Shown here: piece by piece, positions 26,033-34,625 of the stretch
How positions within the stretch are numbered: position 1 is the first letter of the stretch
Layout: each line of letters begins with the position of its first letter
Assembly: GCF_024699925.1 (NCBI RefSeq)
Contig: NZ_JAJOMX010000001.1
Location: forward strand, 1,402,001 to 1,466,000
From: Mesorhizobium sp. J428
Lineage (GTDB): Bacteria; Pseudomonadota; Alphaproteobacteria; Rhizobiales; Rhizobiaceae
Direction of reading: 5' to 3'
DNA length: 64,000 bases
Position numbers and translations under genes: made by a program
Notes under the pieces: generated by a model
Databases searched by the model: none
Seen by the model: the letters and a program-made list of their open reading frames with translations, nothing else
Told to the model about the DNA's origin: nothing

Positions 26033-27390
26033 CGAGGCGGGTTGGCGTTTGGCAGCGTCACAGTCACAGACAGGCCGCCGAGGTCCGAGCGGCCGAGGCT
26101 GACCGAGCCGCCATAGGCTTCGGCTATATCGCGGACGATCGCGAGGCCAAGGCCGGTGCCGCCGCTGCGGTCCAGCCTGCCGCCGCGCGCGAGCGCGACC
26201 GCGCGTTCGTCTTCCGCAAGGCCCGGGCCGTCGTCCTCGACCAGCAGCGAGACCGTCCCGGCAGCACTCTCCCATCCGACCCGGATGCGGGAGCGCGCAT
26301 GGCGCGCGGCATTGTCGAGCAGGTTGCCGAGCATCTCGTTGAGATCATCGCCGTCGACGGGAAAGACGATGTTGTCCGGGACGTCCACCGCGATGGCCTT
26401 GCCCTCCGCCGCCGGAATGCGCTCGACCACGCGCGCGATGCGTCGCGCTGCGTCCGCAAGCGGCGTCGCGGCACGGCTGGTGCCGTGGCGCAGCCGGGTG
26501 CGGGCGAGCTCGCGGTCGACATGCCGGCGCATCGAATCGGCCAGCGCTTCGAGATTGTCCGCGATCTCGCGGTCGCCGCGCTCTCGCAGCCTGCGTATGT
26601 CGGCGGCGATCGCGGTAAGCGGCGTCTTGAGGCCGTGCGCGAGATCCGCGGCGCGATCGCGCGCGCGGACGAGCTCGCGCTCCTGCGTATCGAGAAGCGA
26701 GTTCATCTCGGTGACCAGCGGCTCGACCTCGCGCGGCACCTGGGTCGAGAGCCTGCGCACCCTGCCGGCGCGCACCTCGCCGACGGCTTCAGCGACGGCG
26801 GCGAGCGGCCGCAGGCCCGAAACGATCTGGATCCATATCCCGGCGGCGAGCACCAGTCCGAGGGCGGCCAGCACATAACCGGTATCGCGTGCAAAGCCGC
26901 TCCGCAGCTCGGCAAGCTGGGACCGGTCGATGCCGACCGTCACGCGCAGGCGATGGTCGACGCCGCCGACCGACACGACCAGGCTGCGCTCGTGCAGAAG
27001 CAGGACGGCATCCTGCGGACCCGCCGCGTCGCGGGTCAGCTCCGCACCTGGAGCGATCTCCGCCCCGCGGGGGATGACGAAATCCCAGAGCGAACGCGAG
27101 GCGAGCCGCTCCGCGGACGTCTCGTCCTCGACCTGCCAGTAGAACCCGCCGAACGGGCGCGAGAAACGGGGATCGGCAGGCTCGCGGGCGAGGCTGAGCG
27201 TGCCTGCCGGATCGATCCGGAGCGTGCCGGCGATCGACTGGAGATGGGTGTCGAGCTCCTGCCCGACGCGGCGGTCGAGGTGACGCGAGAACAGGGCGGA
27301 CAGGCCGATGCCCGTGACGACGAGCGCGACCGCCAGCAGGCCGAGGCCGAGCGCGAAGAAGCGCAGCCGGAGCGAACGGGCCGACGTCAC
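25993..27390 (-). CDS. Two-component sensor histidine kinase (PhoQ/QseC-like)
   Basis: 465 aa from a GTG start at 27390 that overlaps the stop of the response regulator gene. Two TM helices (about 9-34 and 171-190) bracket a periplasmic sensor of about 135 residues. A HAMP-like linker is followed by the phospho-acceptor H252 in AADLAHGLKTPLTAIAADIRRL, the N box NEMLGNLLDNAARH (N360), and the G boxes VEDDGPGLAEDE and GGTGLGLAIVRDIAEAYGG. It phosphorylates the regulator encoded just upstream. The signal is unknown; iron or membrane redox state is suggested by the neighbours (inference). Confidence 0.92.
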   Translation of the reverse strand: MTSARSLRLRFFALGLGLLAVALVVTGIGLSALFSRHLDRRVGQELDTHLQSIAGTLRIDPAGTLSLAREPADPRFSRPFGGFYWQVEDETSAERLASRSLWDFVIPRGAEIAPGAELTRDAAGPQDAVLLLHERSLVVSVGGVDHRLRVTVGIDRSQLAELRSGFARDTGYVLAALGLVLAAGIWIQIVSGLRPLAAVAEAVGEVRAGRVRRLSTQVPREVEPLVTEMNSLLDTQERELVRARDRAADLAHGLKTPLTAIAADIRRLRERGDREIADNLEALADSMRRHVDRELARTRLRHGTSRAATPLADAARRIARVVERIPAAEGKAIAVDVPDNIVFPVDGDDLNEMLGNLLDNAARHARSRIRVGWESAAGTVSLLVEDDGPGLAEDERAVALARGGRLDRSGGTGLGLAIVRDIAEAYGGSVSLGRSDLGGLSVTVTLPNANPPRYSSTSPAAPSFQ

Positions 27391-28058
27391 TATGGCACCG
27401 CCTCGTCCCGAACGAGGTAGCCGAAGCCGCGACGGGTCTCGATCATTGCCGCCGGCAGCTTGCGCCGCACGCGCCCGACCAGCACCTCGACGGCGTTGGA
27501 TTCGCGCTCGAAATGCTGCGCCTGCAGATGCTCCGCGAGCTCCTGCTGCGGCACGACCCGCCCGCGGTTGAGCATCAGATAGGCGACCAGCCGATACTCC
27601 TGCGGCGACAGCGCGACGGGCACGCCGCGCACCGTCAGCCGCATCTGGCGCGTGTCGAGTTCGGCCTCGCCGATGCGGATGAGCGCGGAGGAATGGCCGG
27701 CGGAGCGGCGGATAATCGCCCTCAGCCGCGCGAGAAGCTCCTCCATGCGGAAGGGCTTGGGCAGGTAGTCGTCGGCGCCGGCATCGATGCCCTCGACGCG
27801 CTCGCTCCAGGTTCCGCGCGCGGTCAGCACCAGCACGGGAAAGTCACGGCCGGCCTCGCGCCATCGCTTGAGGATGGCAAGCCCGTCCATGCCCGGCAGG
27901 CCGAGGTCGAGGACACAGGCGCCGTAGGATTCGGTGTCGCCCTGGAACCAGCCGTCCTCGCCATCAGCCACCGCGTCGACGACGAAGCCGCTGGCCTCCA
28001 ACGCGGCGGCGACGTCTTCACGGATGCGCCGGTCGTCTTCGATGAGCAGCACGCGCAT
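27390..28058 (-). CDS. OmpR/PhoP-family response regulator
   Basis: 222 aa from ATG 28058. The receiver domain has acidic residues E7-D8-D9, the phospho-acceptor D51 in CVLDLGLPGMDGL, the conserved T/S in VLVLTARGTW and K in YLPKPFRMEEL. The C-terminal winged-helix DNA-binding domain contains LSPQEYRLVAYLMLNRGRVV and SNAVEVLVGRVRRKL. It lies between the PepSY gene upstream (1-base gap) and the kinase gene downstream, forming a three-gene unit that is probably autoregulated from the promoter region 28381-28503. Confidence 0.94.
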   Translation of the reverse strand: MRVLLIEDDRRIREDVAAALEASGFVVDAVADGEDGWFQGDTESYGACVLDLGLPGMDGLAILKRWREAGRDFPVLVLTARGTWSERVEGIDAGADDYLPKPFRMEELLARLRAIIRRSAGHSSALIRIGEAELDTRQMRLTVRGVPVALSPQEYRLVAYLMLNRGRVVPQQELAEHLQAQHFERESNAVEVLVGRVRRKLPAAMIETRRGFGYLVRDEAVP

Positions 28059-28059
28059 C

Positions 28060-28380
28060 TCAGTCCTCGTCCACGGACAGGATCCGCCCGGTTGCAGGAT
28101 CCACCGTGAGCTCCCGGCGCCGGCCGTCGGAGCCGAGCACGTAGATCTCGTAGACGAAGCCCTCGTCTTCGTCCTCGAGCTCCACCTCCAGGACGTCGCC
28201 CGCGACGCCCTGCGCACGCAGCAGCTCGAGGATGCGCGCAAGCGGCAGGACCTCCCCGCGCTCGCGGGCGCGTTCGAGCGTTCGGCGGTCGTCGTGATCC
28301 TCCCGCCCGCCCTTGTCGGCGGATGCGGGCGCCGCGGCGGCAAGCAGGGCCGCAAGGAGGACGGGAACGAGGGCGCGCAT
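28060..28380 (-). CDS. Exported PepSY-domain protein
   Basis: 106 aa with a signal peptide (MRALVPVLLAALLAAAAPASA, about 21 residues). The mature part carries one PepSY domain (ARILELLRAQGVAGDVLEVELEDEDEGFVYEIYVLGSDGRRRELTVDPATGRIL). PepSY proteins bind or inhibit partners at the cell envelope. It is the first gene of the unit with the response regulator and kinase, so it may act as a periplasmic modulator of the kinase (inference). Confidence 0.88.
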   Translation of the reverse strand: MRALVPVLLAALLAAAAPASADKGGREDHDDRRTLERARERGEVLPLARILELLRAQGVAGDVLEVELEDEDEGFVYEIYVLGSDGRRRELTVDPATGRILSVDED

Positions 28381-28503
28381 CGTTTTCTCCTAGCACATCC
28401 GAAGATGACAATTCGCTGACATCTCCACTCAGCGGCCTGTCATGCGGAACCTGCGAAGACCGCTCCGTCCAAGGGCGACAGCCCGAACCAGAAGGAGACA
28501 GAC

Positions 28504-28779
28504 ATGAACCGCATCGCATTCATCCTCACCCTCGCCGCAGCTCCGTTCGTCGCCTCCGCCGCGATGGCCTCGCCGTCGTGCGGAAACCAGCCGCAGTCGA
28601 GCTGGAAAAGCCTCGCCGAGATCGAGGCGAAGGCGACCGAGATGGGCTACAAGGTGCGCGAGATCGACATCGAGGACGGCTGCTACGAGATCTATGCGAT
28701 CGACAAGGACGGCAAGCGCGTCGAGGCCTATCTCAATCCGGTGACCGCCGAGGTCGTCGAAGCCAAGATCGACGACTGA
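28504..28779 (+). CDS. Exported PepSY-domain protein, second copy type
   Basis: 91 aa with a signal peptide (MNRIAFILTLAAAPFVASAAMA). The mature protein has a PepSY_2-like fold: SLAEIEAKATEMGYKVREIDIEDGCYEIYAIDKDGKRVEAYLNPVTAEVV. Two cysteines (in SPSCGNQ and DGCYE) could form a disulfide. RBS AAGGAG lies upstream. The stop overlaps the start of the cytochrome b561 gene, pointing to a joint function. It is divergent from the regulator unit and is a likely target of it. Confidence 0.87.
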   Translation: MNRIAFILTLAAAPFVASAAMASPSCGNQPQSSWKSLAEIEAKATEMGYKVREIDIEDGCYEIYAIDKDGKRVEAYLNPVTAEVVEAKIDD

Positions 28780-29360
28780 TGAGCGCGGAACCGGTCAGAC
28801 CGGATGCCGGCGGCGCGATGCCGCCGGCCACGGTCAAGGTGTGGGACCCGTTCGTGCGGGTCTTCCACTGGTCTCTGGTCGCCCTGTTCGTCTTCGCCTT
28901 CCTGACCGGAGACGAGTGGCAGGGCCCACACGAAATCGCCGGCTACGTCATTGCCGGCCTCGTCGCCGCGCGCGTGATCTGGGGGCTTGTCGGCAGCCGC
29001 AATGCCCGGTTCGCCAGCTTCGTGCGCAGCCCCGCGGAGGTGATCCGCTTCCTCGGCAAGACGGCCCGCTTCTCGGCGCCGCGCCATCTCGGCCATAACC
29101 CGGCCGGCGGGGCAATGATCCTGGTGCTGCTGGTCGCGATCGGCGCCATTGCGACGACCGGATACATGATGACGACCGACGCCTATTGGGGCGTGCGGTG
29201 GGTCAAGGAAGCGCATGAGGCGGTGGTCTATTCGACGCTCGGCCTCGTGGCGCTGCACGTCGCGGGCGTGGTGCTGGCGAGCGTCGAGCATCGCGAGAAC
29301 CTCGTGCGGGCGATGTTCACCGGGCGCAAGCGGGCTCCGGGACCCGACGATCTGGCCTGA
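28779..29360 (+). CDS. Cytochrome b561-type di-heme membrane protein
   Basis: 193 aa with four TM helices. Histidines lie at VFHWSLVALFVFAF (TM1), GPHEIAGYVIAGLVAARVIWGLVG (TM2) and KEAHEAVVYSTLGLVALHVAGVVL (TM3-4), as expected for b-type heme ligation in the Ni-hydrogenase/b561 family (COG3658). It passes electrons across the inner membrane. With PepSY partners, such proteins are often thought to serve redox reactions of envelope substrates; in this context ferric reduction is possible (inference). Confidence 0.9.
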   Translation: MSAEPVRPDAGGAMPPATVKVWDPFVRVFHWSLVALFVFAFLTGDEWQGPHEIAGYVIAGLVAARVIWGLVGSRNARFASFVRSPAEVIRFLGKTARFSAPRHLGHNPAGGAMILVLLVAIGAIATTGYMMTTDAYWGVRWVKEAHEAVVYSTLGLVALHVAGVVLASVEHRENLVRAMFTGRKRAPGPDDLA

Positions 29361-29455
29361 CGAGGGCGGTTGTGCCGGCGGGCGAACTGCGACCGCCGGT
29401 GCTCACCGGCAGTGGGTCGCGGATGGCGTGGTCCCTGGAGCGGGGCGTCTCCCCG

Positions 29456-30202
29456 TCACGTCACGCTCAGTCCGGTCGTCACAACCATCGGTGCGCGCTC
29501 CGGCACGCGGTCGTAGAGGTCGATGATATCCTGGTGCATCAGCCGCACGCATCCCGACGACACGGACTTGCCGATCGACGCCCATTCCGGCGAGCCGTGC
29601 AGACGGTAGAGCGTGTCCTCACCATTCTGGAAGATGTAAAGCGCGCGCGCCCCGAGCGGGTTGCTGACGCCCGCCTCCATGCCGCCTTCCCACTCATTCG
29701 TGCCCGGAATCTGCCGGGCACGGTATTTCTCCAGCTCTGGCTGGCGGGCGATCATCTCCTCAGGCGGAAACCAGCGCGGCCATTTCTGCTTCCACTCGAT
29801 CACCCCACGGCCCGACCACTCGAAGCCCTGGCGGCCGAGACCGACGCCGTAGCGAAGCGCTGCGCCGCTGTGGACGACGAGATAGAGGAAGTGGTTCGCC
29901 GTATCGACGACGACGGTGCCCGGCGCCTCGCCTGTCGGATCCGGAACGATCTGGCGGTAGAATCTCGGATCAATCTTCTCGATCGGAACGGCCGGGATAG
30001 CATGGCCTTCATCGAAGGCGGCAGCATACATCACGCGAGGGTCGCCGACGGCCGGAGTGGGCATCGGGAGGGGGAGCGGTTCGGGCACAGCGGCGGCCGC
30101 CCCCGCCGCTCGCTCACGGCCGCCTGCGCAGGCCGACAGGCCGGCTGATGCGACGCTCGCGGCGGCCCCTGCAAGGAGCCCACGGCGGCTGAGTTTCGAC
30201 AT
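29456..30202 (-). CDS. L,D-transpeptidase (YkuD domain), probable lipoprotein
   Basis: 248 aa from ATG 30202. The N-terminus combines twin arginines (SRRGLLAG) with a lipobox-like LSAC ending at C25. After a proline-rich linker the YkuD catalytic domain shows VVDTANHFLYLVV and the active-site motif HGS (H202) with SSGCVRL (C218). It forms 3-3 peptidoglycan cross-links or attaches proteins to peptidoglycan in the periplasm. Transcribed on its own. Confidence 0.92.
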   Translation of the reverse strand: MSKLSRRGLLAGAAASVASAGLSACAGGRERAAGAAAAVPEPLPLPMPTPAVGDPRVMYAAAFDEGHAIPAVPIEKIDPRFYRQIVPDPTGEAPGTVVVDTANHFLYLVVHSGAALRYGVGLGRQGFEWSGRGVIEWKQKWPRWFPPEEMIARQPELEKYRARQIPGTNEWEGGMEAGVSNPLGARALYIFQNGEDTLYRLHGSPEWASIGKSVSSGCVRLMHQDIIDLYDRVPERAPMVVTTGLSVT

Positions 30203-30378
30203 CGGACTCCGAATCAGTTCCACACGGGCTCCCAACACGCGGAGAGCCTGCGCGTTCCTCCTGTATCTGCCGGGCCGCGTGCCTGCAACCCATGAACAAA
30301 CAGGCCGTTCATCGGGATGATCGCTCCGTCTTGTCGCGATGCGCATCCAAAGGCCCTGCGCAGTGTGTGCGGCACGAT

Positions 30379-31578
30379 TTACTTGCGGCTCGCCAGCGCC
30401 TCGTTCAGGCCGGCGACGTCCTTCTCCTCGGGCGCGGATTCGAGGTTGACCACCGGCAGCACAGCACGGATGTGGTCGTGATGCGTGCGCACGCCGTATT
30501 CGAGGTCTGAGAGGTAGAAACCTTCGAAGCCGTTCGACGTCATCGACTCGTTCGACCACTCGGACAGCTGCACGTCCTCCGCCATCGTGTCGCGGTCGAT
30601 GCGGAAGGCGAGATAGCGCGCGGCGGCCTGCTCGCGGCTCTCGTCGGCATAGCGATAGATCGCGCCGCGCAGCAGCGTCTGGCCGGTGGAGAGAGGAAAT
30701 TCCTGGTAGAACTGGACCGTCTCCGGCGTCATCGCGATCACCGCATTCGGGAACAGCCCGTAATAGATCCAGGCACGACGAAGCGGTTGCGGCAGGCGCT
30801 CCGGCTGCGGCGCGATTTTGACGTAGTTGCGCACGCTCCAGCGCCGGCCGGCATGCGGGTTGTAGGTGGCGAAGGAACGCGAGACGCCGTTGACGAAGGG
30901 CTCGTCGTAATAGGTCGAGCCATAGAGATCCTGCAGCGCAGGGTGCGCCATCGCGACGTGGTAGCCTTCGTTGTCGACGTCACGCACCGACTTCCAGTTG
31001 ACATTCGACACGCTCGACCAGATGCCCCAGGAAGGCACCATCTCCTCGATGCGGTAGGGCGCGATCTCGGCCTCGTGCGGCTGCATCAGCTCGGCCACGG
31101 AGGGCTGCGGACCGGGGCGGAAGCGGATGAAGATGAACCCCATCCAGATTTCGAGGTCGAGCTGCTTCAGGCCGAACTCGACCTTGTCGAGATCCGGAAA
31201 CGAGCGCGGCCGCGCGGCCCCGCGCAGCGTGCCGTCGAGATTGTAGACCCAGCCGTGGAACGGGCAGACCAGCGCATTGCGGCAATTGCCCTGGTTGTCG
31301 GCGACAACGCGCGAGCCCCGATGGCGGCACATGTTGAGGAAGGCGCGCACGACGCCATCCTTGCCGCGCACGGCGAGCGCCCGCTCGCCCACCACGTCCA
31401 TCGCCAGGTAGTCGCCCGGATTCGGCACGTCGGACACGTGGCCGACGATCTGCCAGTGGGTGCGGAACAGGTGCTCCTTCTCCAGTTCGAGGAGCGCCGG
31501 ACTGTGATAGGTCCAGCCCGGAAGGCCACTGCGATCCCAGTCGTTCGGAATAGCCACATTGCCCGCGCGGCGGTTCAT
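30379..31578 (-). CDS. Rieske non-heme iron oxygenase, alpha subunit
   Basis: 399 aa from ATG 31578; the longer frame to 31629 crosses the operator. The Rieske [2Fe-2S] ligands are C84-x-H86 and C105-xx-H108 (NMCRHRGSR; VCPFHGW). The mononuclear iron site is DNEGYHVAMAH with H207 and H212. This architecture is shared by ring-hydroxylating dioxygenases and by N-demethylating oxygenases of betaines and choline-type compounds. No ferredoxin or reductase gene lies nearby, so electrons must come from elsewhere. A BetI-type inverted repeat sits just upstream of the start, linking it to the 6-21 kb amine cluster. Confidence 0.9.
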   Translation of the reverse strand: MNRRAGNVAIPNDWDRSGLPGWTYHSPALLELEKEHLFRTHWQIVGHVSDVPNPGDYLAMDVVGERALAVRGKDGVVRAFLNMCRHRGSRVVADNQGNCRNALVCPFHGWVYNLDGTLRGAARPRSFPDLDKVEFGLKQLDLEIWMGFIFIRFRPGPQPSVAELMQPHEAEIAPYRIEEMVPSWGIWSSVSNVNWKSVRDVDNEGYHVAMAHPALQDLYGSTYYDEPFVNGVSRSFATYNPHAGRRWSVRNYVKIAPQPERLPQPLRRAWIYYGLFPNAVIAMTPETVQFYQEFPLSTGQTLLRGAIYRYADESREQAAARYLAFRIDRDTMAEDVQLSEWSNESMTSNGFEGFYLSDLEYGVRTHHDHIRAVLPVVNLESAPEEKDVAGLNEALASRK

Positions 31579-31592
31579 GAAAGCCCCCGTTC

Positions 31593-31614
31593 TTATTGAA
31601 TGTTCATTCAATAA
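31593..31614. promoter_or_regulatory. BetI/TetR-type operator, site C
   Basis: TTATTGAATG (31593-31602) and CATTCAATAA (31605-31614) form a perfect 10-bp inverted repeat with a 2-base spacer, 15 bases upstream of the Rieske oxygenase start. Aligned to site A at 10967-10986 it agrees at about 16 of 20 positions. This is the strongest operator-like palindrome in the window. Confidence 0.65.
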
Positions 31615-31845
31615 AATCACATTTATCATTATAATGCAATGGTTTGCTGGATTAAGGCTAAATTCTGCCTTTCGAAGGCGCCTAGTTTTCGAACAGATCG
31701 GAGAGCTGCGCCGCCGGATTTCCTTCGAGAAAACGGGACGTTAATCGCGGATAGCCCGTACGCACCCGCAACGCCTGCTGGGGGCTGTTGAAAAGCCTGG
31801 AAACCGGTGAGGGATTTGACCGCCGGCCGTGCGGCTGATGCCAGC
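31615..31845. other. Intergenic region without a recognised gene
   Basis: An AT-richer spacer that should carry the Rieske oxygenase promoter near its start. A stretch GGGCTGTTGAAAAGCC near 31783 recalls the ends of some insertion sequences, but no transposase fragment or repeat pair is present. No supported gene. Confidence 0.35.
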
Positions 31846-32739
31846 CTATTCGACTGATTTCACACGCAGGCGCATGATGCGGTTCCTCTCGCGCTTCAGC
31901 ACCACGAAGCGCTTGCCGTGGAACGTGAAGGCCTGCTTCTCGTCGGGGATGGTCTGCGCCTCGTGGATAACGAGGCCGGCGATCGTCACCGCCTCGTCGT
32001 CCGGCAAGGCCCAGTCGAGCGCGCGGTTCAGGTCGCGGATCGGCACCGAGCCGTCGACCAGCACCGAGCCGTCCGCCTGCTGGCGCACGCCCTGGATGTC
32101 GATGTCGTGCTCGTCAGCGATGTCGCCGACGATCTCCTCGATGATGTCTTCCAGCGTGACGAGGCCCTCGACCTCGCCGTACTCGTCCACGACGATCGCG
32201 ATATGCGCCTTGCGGCGCAGGAAGGCGTTGAGCTGGTCGCGCAGGCTGGTCGTGTCGGGCACGAACCAGGGCCTGGAGGCGACCTGGGCGATGTCGACCT
32301 TGGAAGGATCGTTGCCCGCCTCGTTGAGCGCGCGCAGCAAGTCCTTGGCGTGGATGACGCCGACGATGTTGTCGGTCGTTCCGCGCCAGACCGGCATGCG
32401 GGTGTAGGGGCTCTGGAGGATGTCGCGCACCACCGCCTCCGGCGCGCCGCCGGCGTCGACCATGCGCATGGCGGTGCGGTGGACCATGATGTCGGAGACT
32501 TCGAGGTCGGCGAGGTCGAGCAGGCCGCCGACCCGGTCGCCGTCGGCCTTGACCAGATCGCCCTGGCGCCGCAGCGCCTCCAGCGTCTCGCGCAGCTCCT
32601 CCTCCGGGCTTCTCTGAGGGACGATCCGCGAGACGGTGAAGCCGAACAGGCCGAGGATGCGCTGGCCGAAGATCGCCGCGACGACGCCGGCCGCAAGCAG
32701 CGTCGCAAGCGCGACCAGGGGCCAGGGCGCGGTCGTCAT
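31846..32739 (-). CDS. CorC/HlyC-type CBS-pair protein lacking the CNNM membrane domain
   Basis: 297 aa from ATG 32739, overlapping the aroB stop by 4 bases. One TM helix ([21 protein letters not shown]) is followed by [10 protein letters not shown], which in full-length family members is the end of the multi-span CNNM (DUF21) domain. Two CBS motifs follow ([18 protein letters not shown]-type [24 protein letters not shown]) and then a CorC_HlyC transporter-associated domain ([13 protein letters not shown] to MRLRVKS). Usual length is about 430 aa, so about 130 N-terminal residues are missing without loss of frame. Full-length relatives are linked to magnesium export; this form may be regulatory or non-functional. 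Confidence 0.85.
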   Translation of the reverse strand: MTTAPWPLVALATLLAAGVVAAIFGQRILGLFGFTVSRIVPQRSPEEELRETLEALRRQGDLVKADGDRVGGLLDLADLEVSDIMVHRTAMRMVDAGGAPEAVVRDILQSPYTRMPVWRGTTDNIVGVIHAKDLLRALNEAGNDPSKVDIAQVASRPWFVPDTTSLRDQLNAFLRRKAHIAIVVDEYGEVEGLVTLEDIIEEIVGDIADEHDIDIQGVRQQADGSVLVDGSVPIRDLNRALDWALPDDEAVTIAGLVIHEAQTIPDEKQAFTFHGKRFVVLKRERNRIMRLRVKSVE

Positions 32740-33869
32740 CCCGGGTGGTTCTCGCGCAAAAAGGCCAGCACTTCCGAGGCCGGCACGTCTTTGGCGATGA
32801 AGGACTGGCCGATGCCGCGCGTGAGGATGAAGGTGAGCGCGCCGCGCGACACCTTCTTGTCCTGCGAGATGTATTCGAGCAGCCGCTCGGCGCCGGGCAG
32901 CTCGCCTGGGATGTCCGACATGCGCCACGGCAGGCCGACGTCGCGCAGGTGCCGCTCGACGCGCTCGGCGTCGTCGGGGCTGGCGAGGTTCATCCGCGCG
33001 GAAAAGCGGTGCGCCAGCGCCATGCCGATCGCGACGCCTTCGCCATGGACGAGCCGGGCGGAATCGTAGGCGGTGGCGGCTTCGAGCGCGTGGCCGAAGG
33101 TGTGGCCGAGATTGAGGAGCGCCCGATCGCCGGTCTCGAACTCGTCGCGGGCGACCACGTCGGCCTTGGCCTGGCAGGACACGGCGATCGCGCGGGTGCG
33201 GGCGGGTCCGCCGGAGAAGACTTCCTGCCAATTGGCCTCCAGCCAGGCAAAGAAGTCGGGCCGGTCGATCAGGCCGTATTTCGCCACCTCGGCATAGCCG
33301 GCGCGGAACTCGCGCGCGGAGAGCGTGTCAAGCGTGCCCGTGTCGGCGATCACCAGCTTCGGCTGCATGAACACGCCGACGAGGTTCTTGCCGCGCGGCG
33401 TGTTGATGCCGGTCTTGCCGCCGACGGAGGAATCGACCTGCGCCAGAAGCGAGGTCGGCACCTGGACGAAATTCATGCCGCGGCGGACGATGCCTGCCGC
33501 GAAGCCGGTGAGGTCGCCGATCACGCCGCCGCCCAGCGCGATAACCGCGTCGCGCCGCTCGAGCCTGGCGCCGAGCACGCCGTCGACCACCTGTTCGAGA
33601 TGGTCGAAGCTCTTGGTCTTTTCGCCCGGGGGAAGCGTGATCGCCACCGTCTCGATGCCGGCCTTCGACAGGCTGTCAGTCAGCGCAGGAAGCCAGGCGG
33701 CGGCGACGTTGCCGTCCGTGACGATGGCCGCCCTGACGCCGGGCAGCCGCGCCGCGATCTCGGCGCCAGCGCGCTCGATCAGGCCGCTGCCGATGAGGAT
33801 GTGGTAGCTGCGCTCGCCGAGGCCGACGGTGACGACCTCGGGCGCGCCGGTCGCGCCCATCGCATTCAT
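32736..33869 (-). CDS. aroB: 3-dehydroquinate synthase
   Basis: 377 aa. Converts DAHP to 3-dehydroquinate in the shikimate pathway using NAD and a divalent metal. Visible blocks are [48 protein letters not shown] (NAD-binding glycine-rich region), [19 protein letters not shown], and the metal ligands E in YAEVAKYG and the histidines in [14 protein letters not shown] and [10 protein letters not shown]. It overlaps aroK by 4 bases, forming the aroK-aroB operon with the CBS protein downstream. Confidence 0.97.
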   Translation of the reverse strand: MNAMGATGAPEVVTVGLGERSYHILIGSGLIERAGAEIAARLPGVRAAIVTDGNVAAAWLPALTDSLSKAGIETVAITLPPGEKTKSFDHLEQVVDGVLGARLERRDAVIALGGGVIGDLTGFAAGIVRRGMNFVQVPTSLLAQVDSSVGGKTGINTPRGKNLVGVFMQPKLVIADTGTLDTLSAREFRAGYAEVAKYGLIDRPDFFAWLEANWQEVFSGGPARTRAIAVSCQAKADVVARDEFETGDRALLNLGHTFGHALEAATAYDSARLVHGEGVAIGMALAHRFSARMNLASPDDAERVERHLRDVGLPWRMSDIPGELPGAERLLEYISQDKKVSRGALTFILTRGIGQSFIAKDVPASEVLAFLRENHPG

Positions 33870-34468
33870 GCAGCACCCTCCTTCGACCGCTCCTCGCGGT
33901 CCAGCCAGGACGACAGGGCTTCGAGCACTTCGGCCATGATCTCCTCGCGCCGCACGTCGCGGGTGGTGACCGTGATGTCGGCGAGCCCGTAGACGGGATA
34001 GCGCTCGGCCATCAGCTTCTCCATCACCGCGCGCGGGTCGGATGCCTTGAGCAGCGGCCGGTTGGGCTTCTTGGCGACGCGGGTCATCAGCGTATCGAGA
34101 TCGGCCTTGAGCCAGATGGAAATGCCGTCGCGGGCGATCGCCTCGCGGGTATGTGCGTTCATGAAGGCGCCGCCGCCGGTCGAAACCACCTGCGGGCCGT
34201 CCTTGACGAGGCGGCCGACGACGCGCTCCTCCAGCGCGCGGAACTCCGGCTCGCCGTAGCGCTCGAACAGTTCCGGGATCGTCATGCGCGACACGGTCTC
34301 GATCTCATGGTCGCTGTCGACGAAGGCAAGGCCGAGCGCCTGCGCCAGCTTGCGCCCGATCGCCGTCTTGCCGGCGCCCATCAGCCCGACGAAGACGACC
34401 GAGCGTCCGCCGAGCCTGTCCTTCAGCCCGGCATGCGCGGGATCCACCGTCTCCATTTCCTGAATCAT
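33866..34468 (-). CDS. aroK: Shikimate kinase
   Basis: 200 aa. Phosphorylates shikimate with ATP. Walker A is [15 protein letters not shown], the shikimate-binding DSDHEIE and [14 protein letters not shown] motifs follow, and GGGAFMN is the Walker-B-like block. A C-terminal [12 protein letters not shown] helix is common to alphaproteobacterial forms. It is the first gene of the aroK-aroB operon; the overlap with aroB implies coupled translation. Confidence 0.96.
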   Translation of the reverse strand: MIQEMETVDPAHAGLKDRLGGRSVVFVGLMGAGKTAIGRKLAQALGLAFVDSDHEIETVSRMTIPELFERYGEPEFRALEERVVGRLVKDGPQVVSTGGGAFMNAHTREAIARDGISIWLKADLDTLMTRVAKKPNRPLLKASDPRAVMEKLMAERYPVYGLADITVTTRDVRREEIMAEVLEALSSWLDREERSKEGAA

Positions 34469-34625
34469 CGGATTTCCGGGCGATTGCCAGTGTCGGGGCG
34501 TATCGACATCAAAAGGCCTATCGCGTCAAGCATGGCCGGTCCTGCGCCGGCGTCTTGAATTGACACAGGCGCCGCCCCATAACGGACGGGGGCGGGCGAC
34601 AGGACAATCAAGGCAGATCGGGGTA

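Noticed and set aside
25072..27420. Open frame of 782 codons on the plus strand
   Set aside because: It lies across the siderophore reductase and the histidine kinase in a different frame or strand; the translation is Arg/Gly-rich and without domains, as expected for a shadow frame in GC-rich DNA.
28381..28503. Direct repeats for the response regulator between the PepSY genes
   Set aside because: Several TGACA/TGTCA words occur, but without regular spacing; not enough to call a site.
31559..31744. 61-codon frame on the plus strand upstream of the Rieske gene
   Set aside because: Overlaps the operator and the Rieske start; composition does not look coding.
31780..31800. Sequence resembling the end of an insertion sequence
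   Set aside because: No matching inverted end, target duplication or transposase fragment was found in the neighbourhood.
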